NCBI RefSeq assembly: GCF_003205835.1
Contig: NZ_CP029773.1
Span: forward strand, 4,835,001 to 4,891,004
DNA length: 56,004 nt
Reading direction: 5' to 3'
From: Stenotrophomonas maltophilia
GTDB taxonomy: Bacteria > Pseudomonadota > Gammaproteobacteria > Xanthomonadales > Xanthomonadaceae
Position 1 is the stretch's first letter, and each line of letters starts with the position of its first letter. Shown in pieces: positions 15,815-25,700 of this stretch. The notes under the pieces were generated by a model that ran no database searches, was not told the origin of the DNA, and saw only the letters and a program-made list of their open reading frames with translations. A program made the translations under genes and the position numbers.

Positions 15815-16728
15815 ACAAGATCGTGAAGAAGACCCTGCCGGTGCTGCTCACCAGCGCAGCCGTGATCGTCGCCCTGCTGGTGCTGCGCCAGCTGTGGGTC
15901 TATTACATGGATGAGCCGTGGACCCGCGATGCCCATGTCGGCGCCGACGTGGTGCAGGTGGCGCCGGACGTATCCGGGCTGGTGGAAACGGTGCAGGTGG
16001 CCGACAACCAGGCGGTGAAGAAGGGTGACCTGCTGTTCGTGGTCGACCGTGCCCGTTACCGCATTGCGCTGGAGCAGGCCAAGGCCAGCCTGGGCGAGCG
16101 CCAGGCCTCGGTGGCACAGCTGCGCCGCGAGATCGGCCGTGACCGCAGCCTGCAGGACCTGGTCGCCGCCGAGGACGCCGAAGTGCGCCGCGCCAAGCTG
16201 CAGGCCGCACAGGCCGCGCTGGCCACCGCGCAGGCCGCGGTCGACCTGGCCGAGCTCAACCTGGGCCGCACCGAGGTGCGCGCACCGGCCGATGGCCGGG
16301 TCAACGACCGCACCATGCGCGTGGGCGACTACGTGGTGGCCGGCAAGCCGGTGCTGGCGCTGCTGGATACCGGCTCGTTCCGCATCGATGGCTACTTCGA
16401 GGAAACCCGACTGCGCGGCGTGGCGCCGGGGCAGCGCGTGGACATCCGCCTGATGGGTGAATCGACTCCGCTGCGCGGCCATGTCGAGAGCATCGCCGCC
16501 GGCATCGAGGACCGCTACCGCAGCAACGGCAGCACCCTGCTGCCGAACGTGACCCCGGCCTTCGACTGGGTGCGGCTGGCGCAGCGCATCCCGGTGCGCA
16601 TCGCCATCGACGAAGTACCCAAGGGCGTGGAACTGATCGCCGGCCGCACCGCCACGGTGACCGTGGACACCGGCCGCCACCCGCACAACGACAAGGCCGG
16701 CACCGCGCCGACACAGGCGGGCCTGTGA
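15811..16728 (+). CDS. HlyD/EmrA-type membrane fusion protein (AaeA-like)
   Basis: A 305-residue periplasmic adaptor with one N-terminal membrane helix (about residues 9-30), a biotinyl-lipoyl-like half (VSGLVETVQVADNQAVKKGD), an alpha-helical hairpin rich in Ala/Gln/Glu (about 85-155), the second lipoyl half (VRAPADGRVNDRTMRVGDYV) and a beta-barrel domain. It should link the FUSC inner-membrane protein to the outer-membrane factor encoded next. It starts with GTG overlapping the DUF1656 stop and ends overlapping the next GTG in the same way, so three genes are tightly coupled. Confidence 0.93.
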   Translation: MNKIVKKTLPVLLTSAAVIVALLVLRQLWVYYMDEPWTRDAHVGADVVQVAPDVSGLVETVQVADNQAVKKGDLLFVVDRARYRIALEQAKASLGERQASVAQLRREIGRDRSLQDLVAAEDAEVRRAKLQAAQAALATAQAAVDLAELNLGRTEVRAPADGRVNDRTMRVGDYVVAGKPVLALLDTGSFRIDGYFEETRLRGVAPGQRVDIRLMGESTPLRGHVESIAAGIEDRYRSNGSTLLPNVTPAFDWVRLAQRIPVRIAIDEVPKGVELIAGRTATVTVDTGRHPHNDKAGTAPTQAGL

Positions 16729-18185
16729 ACGCCGCCCTGCCCCGTCTCGGCCTGATCGTCGCGCTGGCCAGCCTGGCCGCGTGCAGGACCGTCGGCCCCG
16801 ACTACGCGCTTCCGGAAGGCTCGGCGTTCAAGCGCCCGCAGGCCAATGCAGCCTTCATCGATACCCAGAACCCGCAGGTGGCCGCCAACCAGGCGCTGCC
16901 CGACCGCTGGTGGTCGCTGTACAACGACCCGGTGCTGGATGGCCTGATCACCCAGGCGCTGCGTGACAACGTGGAACTGAAGGCCGCCGATGCGCACCTG
17001 CGTCGCGCCGCAGCGGTGTACGAGCAGGCACTGGACGCTGGCGGCTTCGAGTATGAGGCCGAGGCCGGGGTCAGCCGCGCGCAGCTGTCGGCCGAATCGT
17101 TCCTGCAGGAGCACGAGCTGCCGGTGATCAACCTGGCCGATGGGAAGTTCGCGGTCAGCTACCAGTTCGACCTGTTCGGCAAGCTCAAGCGCGGCGCCGA
17201 AGCGGCGCGTGCCGACGAGCAGTCGGTCGCCGCAGCGCGCGACCTGGCCCAGGTCAGCGTGGTCGCGCAGGTGGCCGACAGCTACCTGGAAATCTGCCAC
17301 GCCAACCACGAACTGCACGTGGCCGAGCATTCGCTGCAGCTGCAGCAGCGCAGCCGCACGGTCACCGAGCGCCTGATCGCGGCCGGCCGTAGCACGCCGC
17401 CGGAGCTGGCCCGCGCCAATGCCCAGGTGGCGCTGCTGGAAGCTGCATTGCCGCCGCTGCAGGCGCAGCGTTCGGCGGCCGCCTATTCGCTGGCCGCCCT
17501 GCTCGGGCAGACCCCGGGCCAGCTGCCGGCCGGAGTGATCGACTGCGCGCACGCCCCCGCCCTGGCGCAGCCGCTGCCGGTCGGTGATGGCCGTGCGCTG
17601 CTGCAGCGTCGCCCGGACGTGCGCCAGGCCGAACGCAAGCTGGCCTCGGCCACGGCACGGATTGGTGTCGCCACCGCCGAGCTGTACCCCGACATCCGCC
17701 TGGGTGCCTCGCTCGGTGCCGCCGGCCTGCTGGAGGACTTCGGCACGCCGATGACCCAGCAGTGGTCGATCGGCCCGCTGATCTCGTGGACGTTGCCGTC
17801 GTCCGGCACCCACGCACGCATCCACGCCGCCGAAGCCGGTGCCGATGCGGCCCTGGCCGAGTTCGACCACACCGTGCTGCAGGCGCTGCGCGAGACCCAG
17901 ACCGCGTTGGACCGCTATGCGCAGGACCTGCGCCGGCTACAGTCGCTGCGCATCGCGCAGGAGCAGGCCGCACTGGCCGCCGAGCAGAACCGCCGGCTGT
18001 ACCAGGGCGGCCGCACGCCGTACCTGTCCAGCCTGGATGCCGACCGCAGCCTGGCGACCAGCGACGCCACCCTGGCGGCCGCCGAGGCGCAGGTCTCGCG
18101 CGACCAGATCCACCTGTTCCTGGTGCTGGGTGGCGGCTGGCAGGCCAGCGCCGCCGCGCCCAACGCCTCGACCGCAGCGAAGTAA
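16725..18185 (+). CDS. Outer-membrane efflux lipoprotein (NodT/OprM family)
   Basis: A 486-residue TolC-like outer-membrane factor. The signal sequence ends in the lipobox LASLAAC with the lipid cysteine at residue 20, followed by the family motif VGPDY. Two OEP repeats follow, each beginning with long helices; recognisable strings include DRWWSLYNDPVLDGLI, FAVSYQFDLFGKLKRG and LLQRRPDVRQAERKL. It provides the outer-membrane duct of the tripartite pump. The GTG start overlaps the preceding stop by four bases. Confidence 0.94.
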   Translation: MNAALPRLGLIVALASLAACRTVGPDYALPEGSAFKRPQANAAFIDTQNPQVAANQALPDRWWSLYNDPVLDGLITQALRDNVELKAADAHLRRAAAVYEQALDAGGFEYEAEAGVSRAQLSAESFLQEHELPVINLADGKFAVSYQFDLFGKLKRGAEAARADEQSVAAARDLAQVSVVAQVADSYLEICHANHELHVAEHSLQLQQRSRTVTERLIAAGRSTPPELARANAQVALLEAALPPLQAQRSAAAYSLAALLGQTPGQLPAGVIDCAHAPALAQPLPVGDGRALLQRRPDVRQAERKLASATARIGVATAELYPDIRLGASLGAAGLLEDFGTPMTQQWSIGPLISWTLPSSGTHARIHAAEAGADAALAEFDHTVLQALRETQTALDRYAQDLRRLQSLRIAQEQAALAAEQNRRLYQGGRTPYLSSLDADRSLATSDATLAAAEAQVSRDQIHLFLVLGGGWQASAAAPNASTAAK

Positions 18186-18188
18186 GCC

Positions 18189-20228
18189 ATGAACGCGCTG
18201 ACCGACCGCCAGGCCTGGCTGTTCTCGATCAAGACCTACCTGGCCGCGGTGGCCGCGCTGTACATCGCCATGGCCGGCAACCTGTCGCGCCCGTACTGGG
18301 CGATGGGCACGGTGTACATCGTCAGCCAGCCGCTGCTGGGCCCGACCCGGGCCAAGGGCGTGTACCGCATCGTCGGCACCCTGGTGGCCGGCCTGGCCAC
18401 CCTGCTGGTGCTGCCGGCGCTGGTGGAAACGCCGCTGGTGCTGAGCGCGGCGATGTCGATCTGGCTGGCCGGCTGCCTGTTCATGGCGCTGCTCAATCGT
18501 GGGCCGCGCGGCTACGCCTTCCTGCTGGCCGGCTACACCACCGCCTTCATCGGCTTCCCGGCCGTGACCTCGCCGGAAACCATCTTCGACACGGTGGTGG
18601 CACGCAGCGAGGAGATCATCCTCGGCACGGTGGTGGCGGTGCTGTTCGCCTCGCTGCTGTTCCCGGCCTCGGTACGCCCGATGCTGCGCGCGCGCATCGG
18701 CAACTGGATGGAGGACGCCGCGCAGTGGTGCCGGCAGATCCTTGAACGTGGCCGCGCGCATGCGCCGCGCAACCGGCTGGCCGCCGACCTGGTGCAGTTC
18801 GAGGCGCTGATCGAGTTCCTGCGCCGCGATGATCCGCGCCATGCCGGTTCGGCGGTGTCGATGGAGCGCCTGCGCGAGCGCATGCTGCTGCTGTTGCCGG
18901 TGCTGTCCTCGATTGCCGACCGCCTGAGCGCGTTGCGCAGCGATGGCCAGGCCCTGCCGGAAGGGCTGCCGGCACTGGTCGATGACATCCACGACTGGCT
19001 GGACGGGCCGACCAACGCCAGCGAGTACGCCCGCCTGCGCGCGCGCATCAGCGCACTGAAGCCGCAGGTGGACCGCGACCTGCAGCACCTGCAGCTGGCC
19101 AGCCTGCTGCTGCGCCTGGAGGAACTGGTGGACCTGTGGCAGGACTGCCGCACGCTGCAGCACGCGATCGACCACGGCACCGCGCCGCTGGACCGCGCGC
19201 ACTACCGCATCCGCACCGAACGCGTGGCCGCCGACAAGCACGTCGACTACGGCATGGCACTGTTCTCCGCGCTCAGTGCCGGCGTGGCGCTGATGAGCTA
19301 CTGCGTGCTGTGGATCGCGCTGGGTTGGGAAGGTGGTGGCAACGGCGCGATGATGGCCGCGGTGACCGCTGCATTCTTCGCCGCGCAGGACGACCCGGCA
19401 CCGAGCATGGTGTCGTTCCTGGTGTGGGCGATGGTCGCCTCGGTGGTGGCCGGTGTGTATCTGTTCGGTGTGTTCCCGGCGGTGCACGACTTCGGCCTGC
19501 TGGCGCTGGTGCTGGCAGTGGTGTTCCTGCCGCTGGGCTTGATGCTGCACCATCCGAAGAGCGCGCTGTTCGCGCTGCCGCTGACGGTGAACCTGGCAGC
19601 GCTGCTGAGCCTGCAGAACACCTACAGCGCCAACATCCAGACCTTCCTCAACTCGTCGATCGCGATGTTCATCGGCATCGGCTTTGCGGTGGTGATGACC
19701 CGCCTGTTCCGTTCGGTGGGTGCCGAGTGGACCGCACGCCGCCTGGTGCGGCAGGGCTGGACCACGCTGGCCGAGGCCGCCGAAGGCCGTGGCCAGCAGG
19801 ACCGCCAGCGCTTCGCCGCACGCATGCTCGACCTGCTGGGCCTGCTCGCACCGCGCCTGGCAGCGACGCCCGAGGGCAGCGACATCGCCTCGGTGGACAT
19901 GCTCAACGAGGCGCGCATCGGCCTGAACATCCTGCAGCTGCGTCGCGCACGGCTGGAACTGCCCGAACGCAGCCGCGAAGCAGTCGAGCACATCCTGGAA
20001 GAGATCGCCGTGCACTACCGCCGGCAGATCGCTGCGCGCAAACCGATTGTGGCGGCCGAAGCGCTGCGCGAGCGGCTGGATACCTCGCTGGGCCGGGTCG
20101 GCAGCGTGGCCGCCTGCAAGGCCCGCGATGAAGCCCTGATGGGCCTGATCGGCCTGCGCTTCGCGCTGTTCCCGGAGGCCAAGGCATTGGCGCCGGGGCT
20201 GGCGATGCGCACAGCGACGCAGCCGTAG
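18189..20228 (+). CDS. FUSC family inner-membrane exporter (AaeB-like)
   Basis: A 679-residue protein with the FUSC/AaeB layout: two blocks of about five to six membrane helices (roughly 10-160 and 350-500), each followed by a cytoplasmic helical domain. AaeB-type proteins drive export of aromatic carboxylates, and relatives confer fusaric-acid resistance; with the adaptor and outer-membrane factor this forms a complete AaeXAB-plus-OMF pump. It starts three bases after the outer-membrane factor stop. The substrate is unknown; the MarR gene upstream suggests a phenolic or aromatic inducer. Confidence 0.93.
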   Translation: MNALTDRQAWLFSIKTYLAAVAALYIAMAGNLSRPYWAMGTVYIVSQPLLGPTRAKGVYRIVGTLVAGLATLLVLPALVETPLVLSAAMSIWLAGCLFMALLNRGPRGYAFLLAGYTTAFIGFPAVTSPETIFDTVVARSEEIILGTVVAVLFASLLFPASVRPMLRARIGNWMEDAAQWCRQILERGRAHAPRNRLAADLVQFEALIEFLRRDDPRHAGSAVSMERLRERMLLLLPVLSSIADRLSALRSDGQALPEGLPALVDDIHDWLDGPTNASEYARLRARISALKPQVDRDLQHLQLASLLLRLEELVDLWQDCRTLQHAIDHGTAPLDRAHYRIRTERVAADKHVDYGMALFSALSAGVALMSYCVLWIALGWEGGGNGAMMAAVTAAFFAAQDDPAPSMVSFLVWAMVASVVAGVYLFGVFPAVHDFGLLALVLAVVFLPLGLMLHHPKSALFALPLTVNLAALLSLQNTYSANIQTFLNSSIAMFIGIGFAVVMTRLFRSVGAEWTARRLVRQGWTTLAEAAEGRGQQDRQRFAARMLDLLGLLAPRLAATPEGSDIASVDMLNEARIGLNILQLRRARLELPERSREAVEHILEEIAVHYRRQIAARKPIVAAEALRERLDTSLGRVGSVAACKARDEALMGLIGLRFALFPEAKALAPGLAMRTATQP

Positions 20229-20261
20229 CGCGCTACCCTGTGCGTCCACAGACTCCGCGCA

Positions 20262-20300
20262 GGGGTCGGATCCTTCGCCCCCGGCGAAGGCTCTGACCCC
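20262..20300. repeat. GGGTC-flanked hairpin repeat
   Basis: Arms GGGGTCGGATCC and GGCTCTGACCCC with an inner CTTCGCC/GGCGAAG stem. One arm carries GATCC and the other GAGCC, giving a T/C mispair shared with most other copies in the window. It lies between the FUSC gene and the following small gene. Confidence 0.85.
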
Positions 20301-20321
20301 CGCTCAGCACAGGAAGCTCCA

Positions 20322-20720
20322 ATGAGTTACGACATGATGGTGTTCGAGGCCAGCGCCGCCCCACGCGAGGCGGCGGCCTTCATCGCCTGGTTCGAGAAGC
20401 AGACGCAGTGGAACGAGCGCCACGAGTACGACGACCCGGTGGTCAGCAGTCCGGCGTTGCAGGCGTGGTTCGCGGAGATGGCGCAGGAGTTCCCGCCGAT
20501 GAACGGGCCGTTGAGCAATGACGACGATGATCGTGCCGAGGTGACCGAGTACAGCATCGGTAGTCAGGTGATCTACGGTGCATTCGCCTATTCGGTGGCC
20601 GAGCGCGCGCATTGCCGCGTGCAGGATCTGGCCGAGAAGCACGGCGTGGGCTTCTTCGACGTGAGTGCTGATGAAGCGGCCATCGTGTTCCCGGATGGGT
20701 TGGTACTGATCGCTGAATGA
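20322..20720 (+). CDS. Conserved hypothetical protein, 132 residues
   Basis: A soluble, acidic 132-residue protein starting MSYDMMVFEASAAPRE, with an AGGAA ribosome-binding site six bases before the ATG. It has no signal peptide or membrane helix. The pattern (MSYDxMVF start, FIAWFEKQTQW, GAFAYSVAERAHCRVQDLAEKHGVGFFDVS, ending with a short beta strand) recurs in small proteins of unknown function in many proteobacteria. An immunity-like role has been suggested for similar small acidic proteins but nothing here supports a function. It is bracketed by GGGTC-flanked hairpins on both sides and converges with recD. Confidence 0.8.
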   Translation: MSYDMMVFEASAAPREAAAFIAWFEKQTQWNERHEYDDPVVSSPALQAWFAEMAQEFPPMNGPLSNDDDDRAEVTEYSIGSQVIYGAFAYSVAERAHCRVQDLAEKHGVGFFDVSADEAAIVFPDGLVLIAE

Positions 20721-20725
20721 CGCTG

Positions 20726-20823
20726 GGTCGGATCCCTCCCGGAGGGAGGGCTCTGACCCGGAGCATGCGTGCCTCGGCGACGAGGGTCAGAGCCCGCTCC
20801 CGTTGGGAACGGGATCCGACCCC
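20726..20823. repeat. Two GGGTC-flanked hairpin repeats in inverted orientation
   Basis: Copies at 20726-20760 (inner stem CCCTCC/GGAGGG) and 20785-20823 (inner stem CCCGTT/AACGGG). They are inverted relative to each other and fill the gap between the converging 132-residue gene and recD, where they could end transcription from both sides. Both carry the GATCC/GAGCC arm asymmetry. Confidence 0.85.
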
Positions 20824-20826
20824 GTT

Positions 20827-22707
20827 TCAGAACAACGTGCCCTGCACCGTGGGCTGTTCAATGCGCGCCGGTGCTTCGGCCACTGCTTCCGCACCCAGCC
20901 GCCAGGCCAGACCACCCAAGCGGCTGGCGTGGCGCTTCAATGCGGCCTGCAGCACATCGGCGCTGCCGGCCACATGCAGCACCTGGCGGGCGCGGGTCAG
21001 GCCGGTGTAGACCAGTTCGCGCGACAGCACGCGGCTGTCCTGGCGCGGCAGCTGCAGCCACACTTCGTCGAACTCCGAACCCTGCGCCTTGTGCACGGTC
21101 ATCGCGAAGGCGCTTTCGTGCGCGGGCAGTGCCGCCGGGTGGAAGGCGCGCGGCTGGTCAACGGTATCTCCTGGGAACCAGGCCACCATCGCGCCGCTGC
21201 CATCGCGCAGGCAGATGCCGATATCGCCGTTGAACAGGCGATGACGGTAGCTGTTCTCGGTGACCAGCAGCAGCCGGCCCTGGAAATAGCCCGGCGCATT
21301 GCCGGCCAGCAGCTGTTCAATGCGGCTGTTGAGCCCGCGTGCGCCCTGCGGGCCTTCGCGCAGTGCGGTCAGCACGCGCAGGCGTCCGGCCTGCTGCAGG
21401 GCGAGTACCGGATCGGCGGCGTCGGCCAGCGCGCGCCAGTGGCCCAGCAGGTGCTCGCGCTGGCCACGCAGCGGATCGGCTTCGCCTTCGTGGAAATGCA
21501 CGCCGGCCAGTTCACCACTGCGCAGCAGCTGCAGCGCGGTGCTGCTGTCGCCCTCGCGCACGGCATGGGCCAGCGGTGCCAGGTCCAGCGCATTGCTCTG
21601 CCGGTAGCCGCGCTGCAGCTGTACGCGACGGCCGGCGAAGGCGCGTGGTGCGGCCTGTGGCTGCAAGGTGGCCGGCGCCAGCAGGCCGTGCAGCGCCTGC
21701 GCGTCGTCGGCACGGGTGCCGATGCCGTCGCCGCTGGCACGCAGGATCGCGCTGAGCACATCACCGGCCTCGACCGACGGCAGCTGGTCGGGATCGCCGA
21801 GCAGGATCAACCGGGTGCCGCTGGCGATCGCATCGACCAGCTTGGCCATCATCGGCAGATCGATCATCGAGGCTTCGTCGACTACGACCACGTCCACCGG
21901 CAGCGGATTGTCGGCGTGGTGACGGAAGCGCGGTGAATCAGGAATCACCCCGAGCAGGCGATGCAGGGTGGTGCCGGTACTGGGCAGCGCCGCGCACAGC
22001 GCCGGGTCCAGTCCTTGTTCCTGCAGGCGTTGCACAGCCACACGCAGGCTCTCGGCCATGCGCTCGGCGGCGCGCCCGGTGGGCGCGGCCAATGCCACCT
22101 CAGGCAGCGGCTGGCCGGCGTGCCCGGCCTGCGCGGCCAGCAGCAGCAACAGGCGCGCGATGGTGGTGGTCTTGCCGGTGCCGGGGCCGCCGGTGACCAG
22201 TGCCAGCGGATGGCGCAGGGTCACGCCGGCCGCGCGTGCCTGGTGATCCTCGCTGCCCGATGCCTGCGGGAACAGCTGCGCGAACAACGGTGCCAGCGCC
22301 GCCATATCCGGCGCCGGCAGCGGATGCCGGCCGATACGCTGCAGGCCGGCCGCCAGCTGACGCTCGTACTCGCGGTAGCGGCGCAGGTAGAGCAGGCCGT
22401 TTTCCAGCACCAGCGGCGCATCCTCGGCGATGGCATCGGCCTGCTCGGGTGTCGCGACCCACGGCGATGCGCGCAACTGTGCCAGCCAGTCCTGTGCGGC
22501 AGGCCACTCGGATACGCCTTCCAGCAACCGCTGCGGTTGTGCCGGATCGAACGCAGCATGGCCTTGCGATACCGCCAGCGACGCAAGCGCGGCCGCCAGC
22601 GCCACGCTCTCGGGCGTGTCGTCGCGCAGCCGCTGCAGGCTGGTCGCCAGTGCATGGTCGAGGGTGCGCAGCAGGCCCTTCTGGTGCAGTTCCTTCAGCA
22701 GGCTCAT
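20827..22707 (-). CDS. recD: Exodeoxyribonuclease V subunit alpha
   Basis: A 626-residue SF1B 5'-3' helicase subunit of the RecBCD double-strand-break resection complex. Walker A is GGPGTGKT at 173-180, Walker B/DExx is VVVDEASMIDLPMM, and the C-terminal UvrD_C_2-like region has FAMTVHKAQGSEFDEVW and YTGLTRAR. The length is near that of E. coli RecD (608). The ATG overlaps the recB stop as ATGA, making it the last gene of the recC-recB-recD operon. Confidence 0.96.
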   Translation of the reverse strand: MSLLKELHQKGLLRTLDHALATSLQRLRDDTPESVALAAALASLAVSQGHAAFDPAQPQRLLEGVSEWPAAQDWLAQLRASPWVATPEQADAIAEDAPLVLENGLLYLRRYREYERQLAAGLQRIGRHPLPAPDMAALAPLFAQLFPQASGSEDHQARAAGVTLRHPLALVTGGPGTGKTTTIARLLLLLAAQAGHAGQPLPEVALAAPTGRAAERMAESLRVAVQRLQEQGLDPALCAALPSTGTTLHRLLGVIPDSPRFRHHADNPLPVDVVVVDEASMIDLPMMAKLVDAIASGTRLILLGDPDQLPSVEAGDVLSAILRASGDGIGTRADDAQALHGLLAPATLQPQAAPRAFAGRRVQLQRGYRQSNALDLAPLAHAVREGDSSTALQLLRSGELAGVHFHEGEADPLRGQREHLLGHWRALADAADPVLALQQAGRLRVLTALREGPQGARGLNSRIEQLLAGNAPGYFQGRLLLVTENSYRHRLFNGDIGICLRDGSGAMVAWFPGDTVDQPRAFHPAALPAHESAFAMTVHKAQGSEFDEVWLQLPRQDSRVLSRELVYTGLTRARQVLHVAGSADVLQAALKRHASRLGGLAWRLGAEAVAEAPARIEQPTVQGTLF

Positions 22708-25700
22708 GCACTGGCTCCACGGGCACGCGCGGCCAGTTCGGCCTGGGCCTGTTCGCCACCGGCGAACAACGCATCCAGGGCATCCACCAGCGCCAACGGG
22801 AAGCGGTCCACATGCACACCGTTGCCGGCGGCATCCAGGCCGCGGCAGAACAGGTAGCGGATGCCGCCCATGTCGCGCTCGTAGTCGTAGGCCGCACCCA
22901 GGCGGAAACGCAGCCAGCGATGCAGGGCCACGGTGTAGATCAGTGCCTGCAGGTCGTACTCGCTGTGGCGCATGGCAATGGCCAGCAGGTCCGGGCTGTA
23001 ACCGGGCAGGCGGTTGGACTTGTAGTCGAGCACGTACCAGCGCCCGTCGCGCACGTAGGTCAGGTCGATCATGCCGGTCATCAGCCCTTCCAACCGGCGG
23101 CGCTGGCCGAAGCCGCGTCGCGTGCTGGAAACACCGTGCGCATGCAGCACCTGCAGCAGCGCCGGCACCGTGGTCGGCTCGATGGCGAAATGGAAGTCGA
23201 TTTCCGCGCGACGCTCGCCTTCACCCAGGCTGTGCAGCGCGCCGCCTTCGGGTAGCGGCACGGTAAGCGTGTGGCCGACCAGCGGCACCAGTACGGCCAC
23301 GCCATCGTCCAGATCGACGTCGGCATAGCCTTCGTCGTGCAGTGCCTTGCGCAGCACCTCGGCCTGGCCCTCAGGGGCTTGCAGGCCCGGCTGCCAGTCA
23401 CCCCATGCGGCGAAGTCGACGTTCTCCATCGCTTCGTGCAGCACGTTGCCGAAGCGACTACCCATGAAGCGCGGGTCGACCGGTGTGCTGTCTTCGGCCG
23501 CCGCGGCGGGTTCCGGCAGTGCCGGTTCCAGCGGCAGTTCCGGGCCCGCGGGTTCGTCGGCGGCGGGTGCCGGCAGCTCGGTAGCGGCGGCTTCGATATC
23601 ACTGTCAGCGCCCGCATCGGCATGCGCCAGCTGGGTGAAGCTGTATACCCACCAGTCGTGCGGGACGCGCCGGGTCAGGGCACGCACCGCCGGAAGGTCA
23701 CCTTCCACTTCGGCCGCCAGCTGCGGCAGCGCGGCCGCTGTCTCGCTGTCATCGATGTGCACGTCGGCATGCGCGCGCAGCGCCTGCAGGTCGCCCAGCA
23801 ACGGCGCCAGCCGTGTCCTGCCGAGTCCGGCCAGATCACCCACGGCGATCCACAACGCGTGTTCGGCACGGGTCAGGCCGACATACAGCAGGCGCGCATC
23901 CTCGGCGCGCTGCTCGCGCTCACGTTGGCTGCTGGCCGCTTCCCAGGCCTCATCCTTGTCCAGCTTCCAGTGCAGCTGGCGCTGGCCGCCGACGTGCACG
24001 GTGCAGTGCGAGGCGGTGTTCGGTGCGCCGCCGTCGATGCCGACGAAGGGCAGGAACACCAGCGGGTACTCCAGGCCCTTGCTCTTGTGCAGGGTGATGA
24101 TCTGCACGCGGCGCGCATCCGATTCCAGGCGCAGCAGCTGCTGCTCGTCATCCTGGTCGGCGCTGGCCATCTGCCCCTGCAGCCAGTCCAGCAGGCCATG
24201 CATGCCCAGCGCCTGCGCCGAGGATTCCTGCAGGAGTTCACCCAGCTGCAGGTAATTGGTCAGGCGGCGCTCGCCATCGATCAGCGCCAGCAGGCGTTCG
24301 CCCTGCGCGGCACAGACATCGGCGATCACCGCGAACGGTCCACCGCGCTGCCAGCGCTCGCGCCAGTGCAGCAGCTGCGCCTGGAACTCGCGTTGCAGGT
24401 CGCCCTCGCGCTCCATCGCGGCGATCGCACTTGCCCGCTGGCCAAGCAGCACGGTGGCCAGCACCGCACGCAGGCGGCCTTCGTCGGCCGGTTGCAGCAG
24501 CGCCAGCAGCAGCGCGCGCAGATCACGCGCTTCGCTGGTGGCGAACAGGCTCTGCTTGCCGGCCGCCACGGCGGGAATGCCGACCGCGGCCAGCGCGCGC
24601 TGCACCAGCGTCGCCTCGCGATGCGAGCGCACCAGCACCGCGATGTCACCGGGCTGCACCGGGCGCCCACGCAACACGGCATTGCCCGCACGCGCCTCGA
24701 CCAGGATCTGGTGAATCGCAGCCACGCAGGCCTGGGTCGCGGCCTCACGCGAGGCGTCGGCGCTCATCGCCTTGTCACCGCCACTGCGCAGCACGCGCAG
24801 GGTAAGTGCCGTGGCGGCATGGCCGTCGCGCTGGTAGTCCTCGTCGATGCGCACGCCACCGGGCCGCACCGGCTCGAACTGGATGTCGCGCTCGAGGAAG
24901 GCGTCTTCGCCACCGTTGTCGTACAGCGCCTGCAACGCGCGCAATACAGCCGGTCGCGAGCGGAAGTTCTGGTCCAGCACCGGCGCCTGTTGCGCCACCT
25001 GCTTGGCCTTCAGGTAGGTGTGGATATCACCGCCGCGGAAACCGTAGATCGCCTGCTTGGGGTCGCCGATCAGGAACAGCGCCGGCGCCAGGCCGAGTTC
25101 GCGCACCTCCGGCGAATCGCCGAACACGGTGTGGAAGATGCCCCACTGGCGATCGTCGGTGTCCTGGAACTCATCGACCAGCGCGATGCGGTACTGCGCA
25201 CGCAGCTGCTTGACCAGCATCAGCCGCTGCGGGCCTTCCAGGGCGAGCGCTACGCCATCGATCAGATCGTCGTAGGTCTGTACCCGGCGCACGCGCTTCA
25301 GCGCCTGCAGGCGCTGCGTGGCTTCGGCGCGAAGCGTGTGCAGGAAATTCAGCGCGGTACCACGCAACCAGGCATCGCGTTCGGCCAGCAGCGCGACATA
25401 GCGCGCCAACGGCGCCTGCAATGGCGACGACGGCGTGCGGTCGGGGAACTTCTTGTTGGTCTTGTCGGCCAGCACCTCCGGCAGCAGCGCCGGCAGGCGT
25501 TCGCTGGCCAGCAGCTCGCGCGGATCGGCGCGCTCGGCCCAGGCCAGCAGCTGGCGGCCCAGCGGGTGCAGCCAGCCCAGCTTGTAGGACACGCCATTGA
25601 TCCACTTGTTGTCGACGGCATCGCAGAGGTCGATGAAGAACTGCTCGCCATGTTCGCGCACGCTTGCGGACAGTGCCTCGGCCGCGCTCTGCAGCACCGC

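Noticed and set aside
17937..20249. A 770-codon minus-strand frame across the FUSC gene
   Set aside because: Antisense to a clear FUSC membrane protein; extremely His/Arg/Gln-rich with no membrane helices or motifs.
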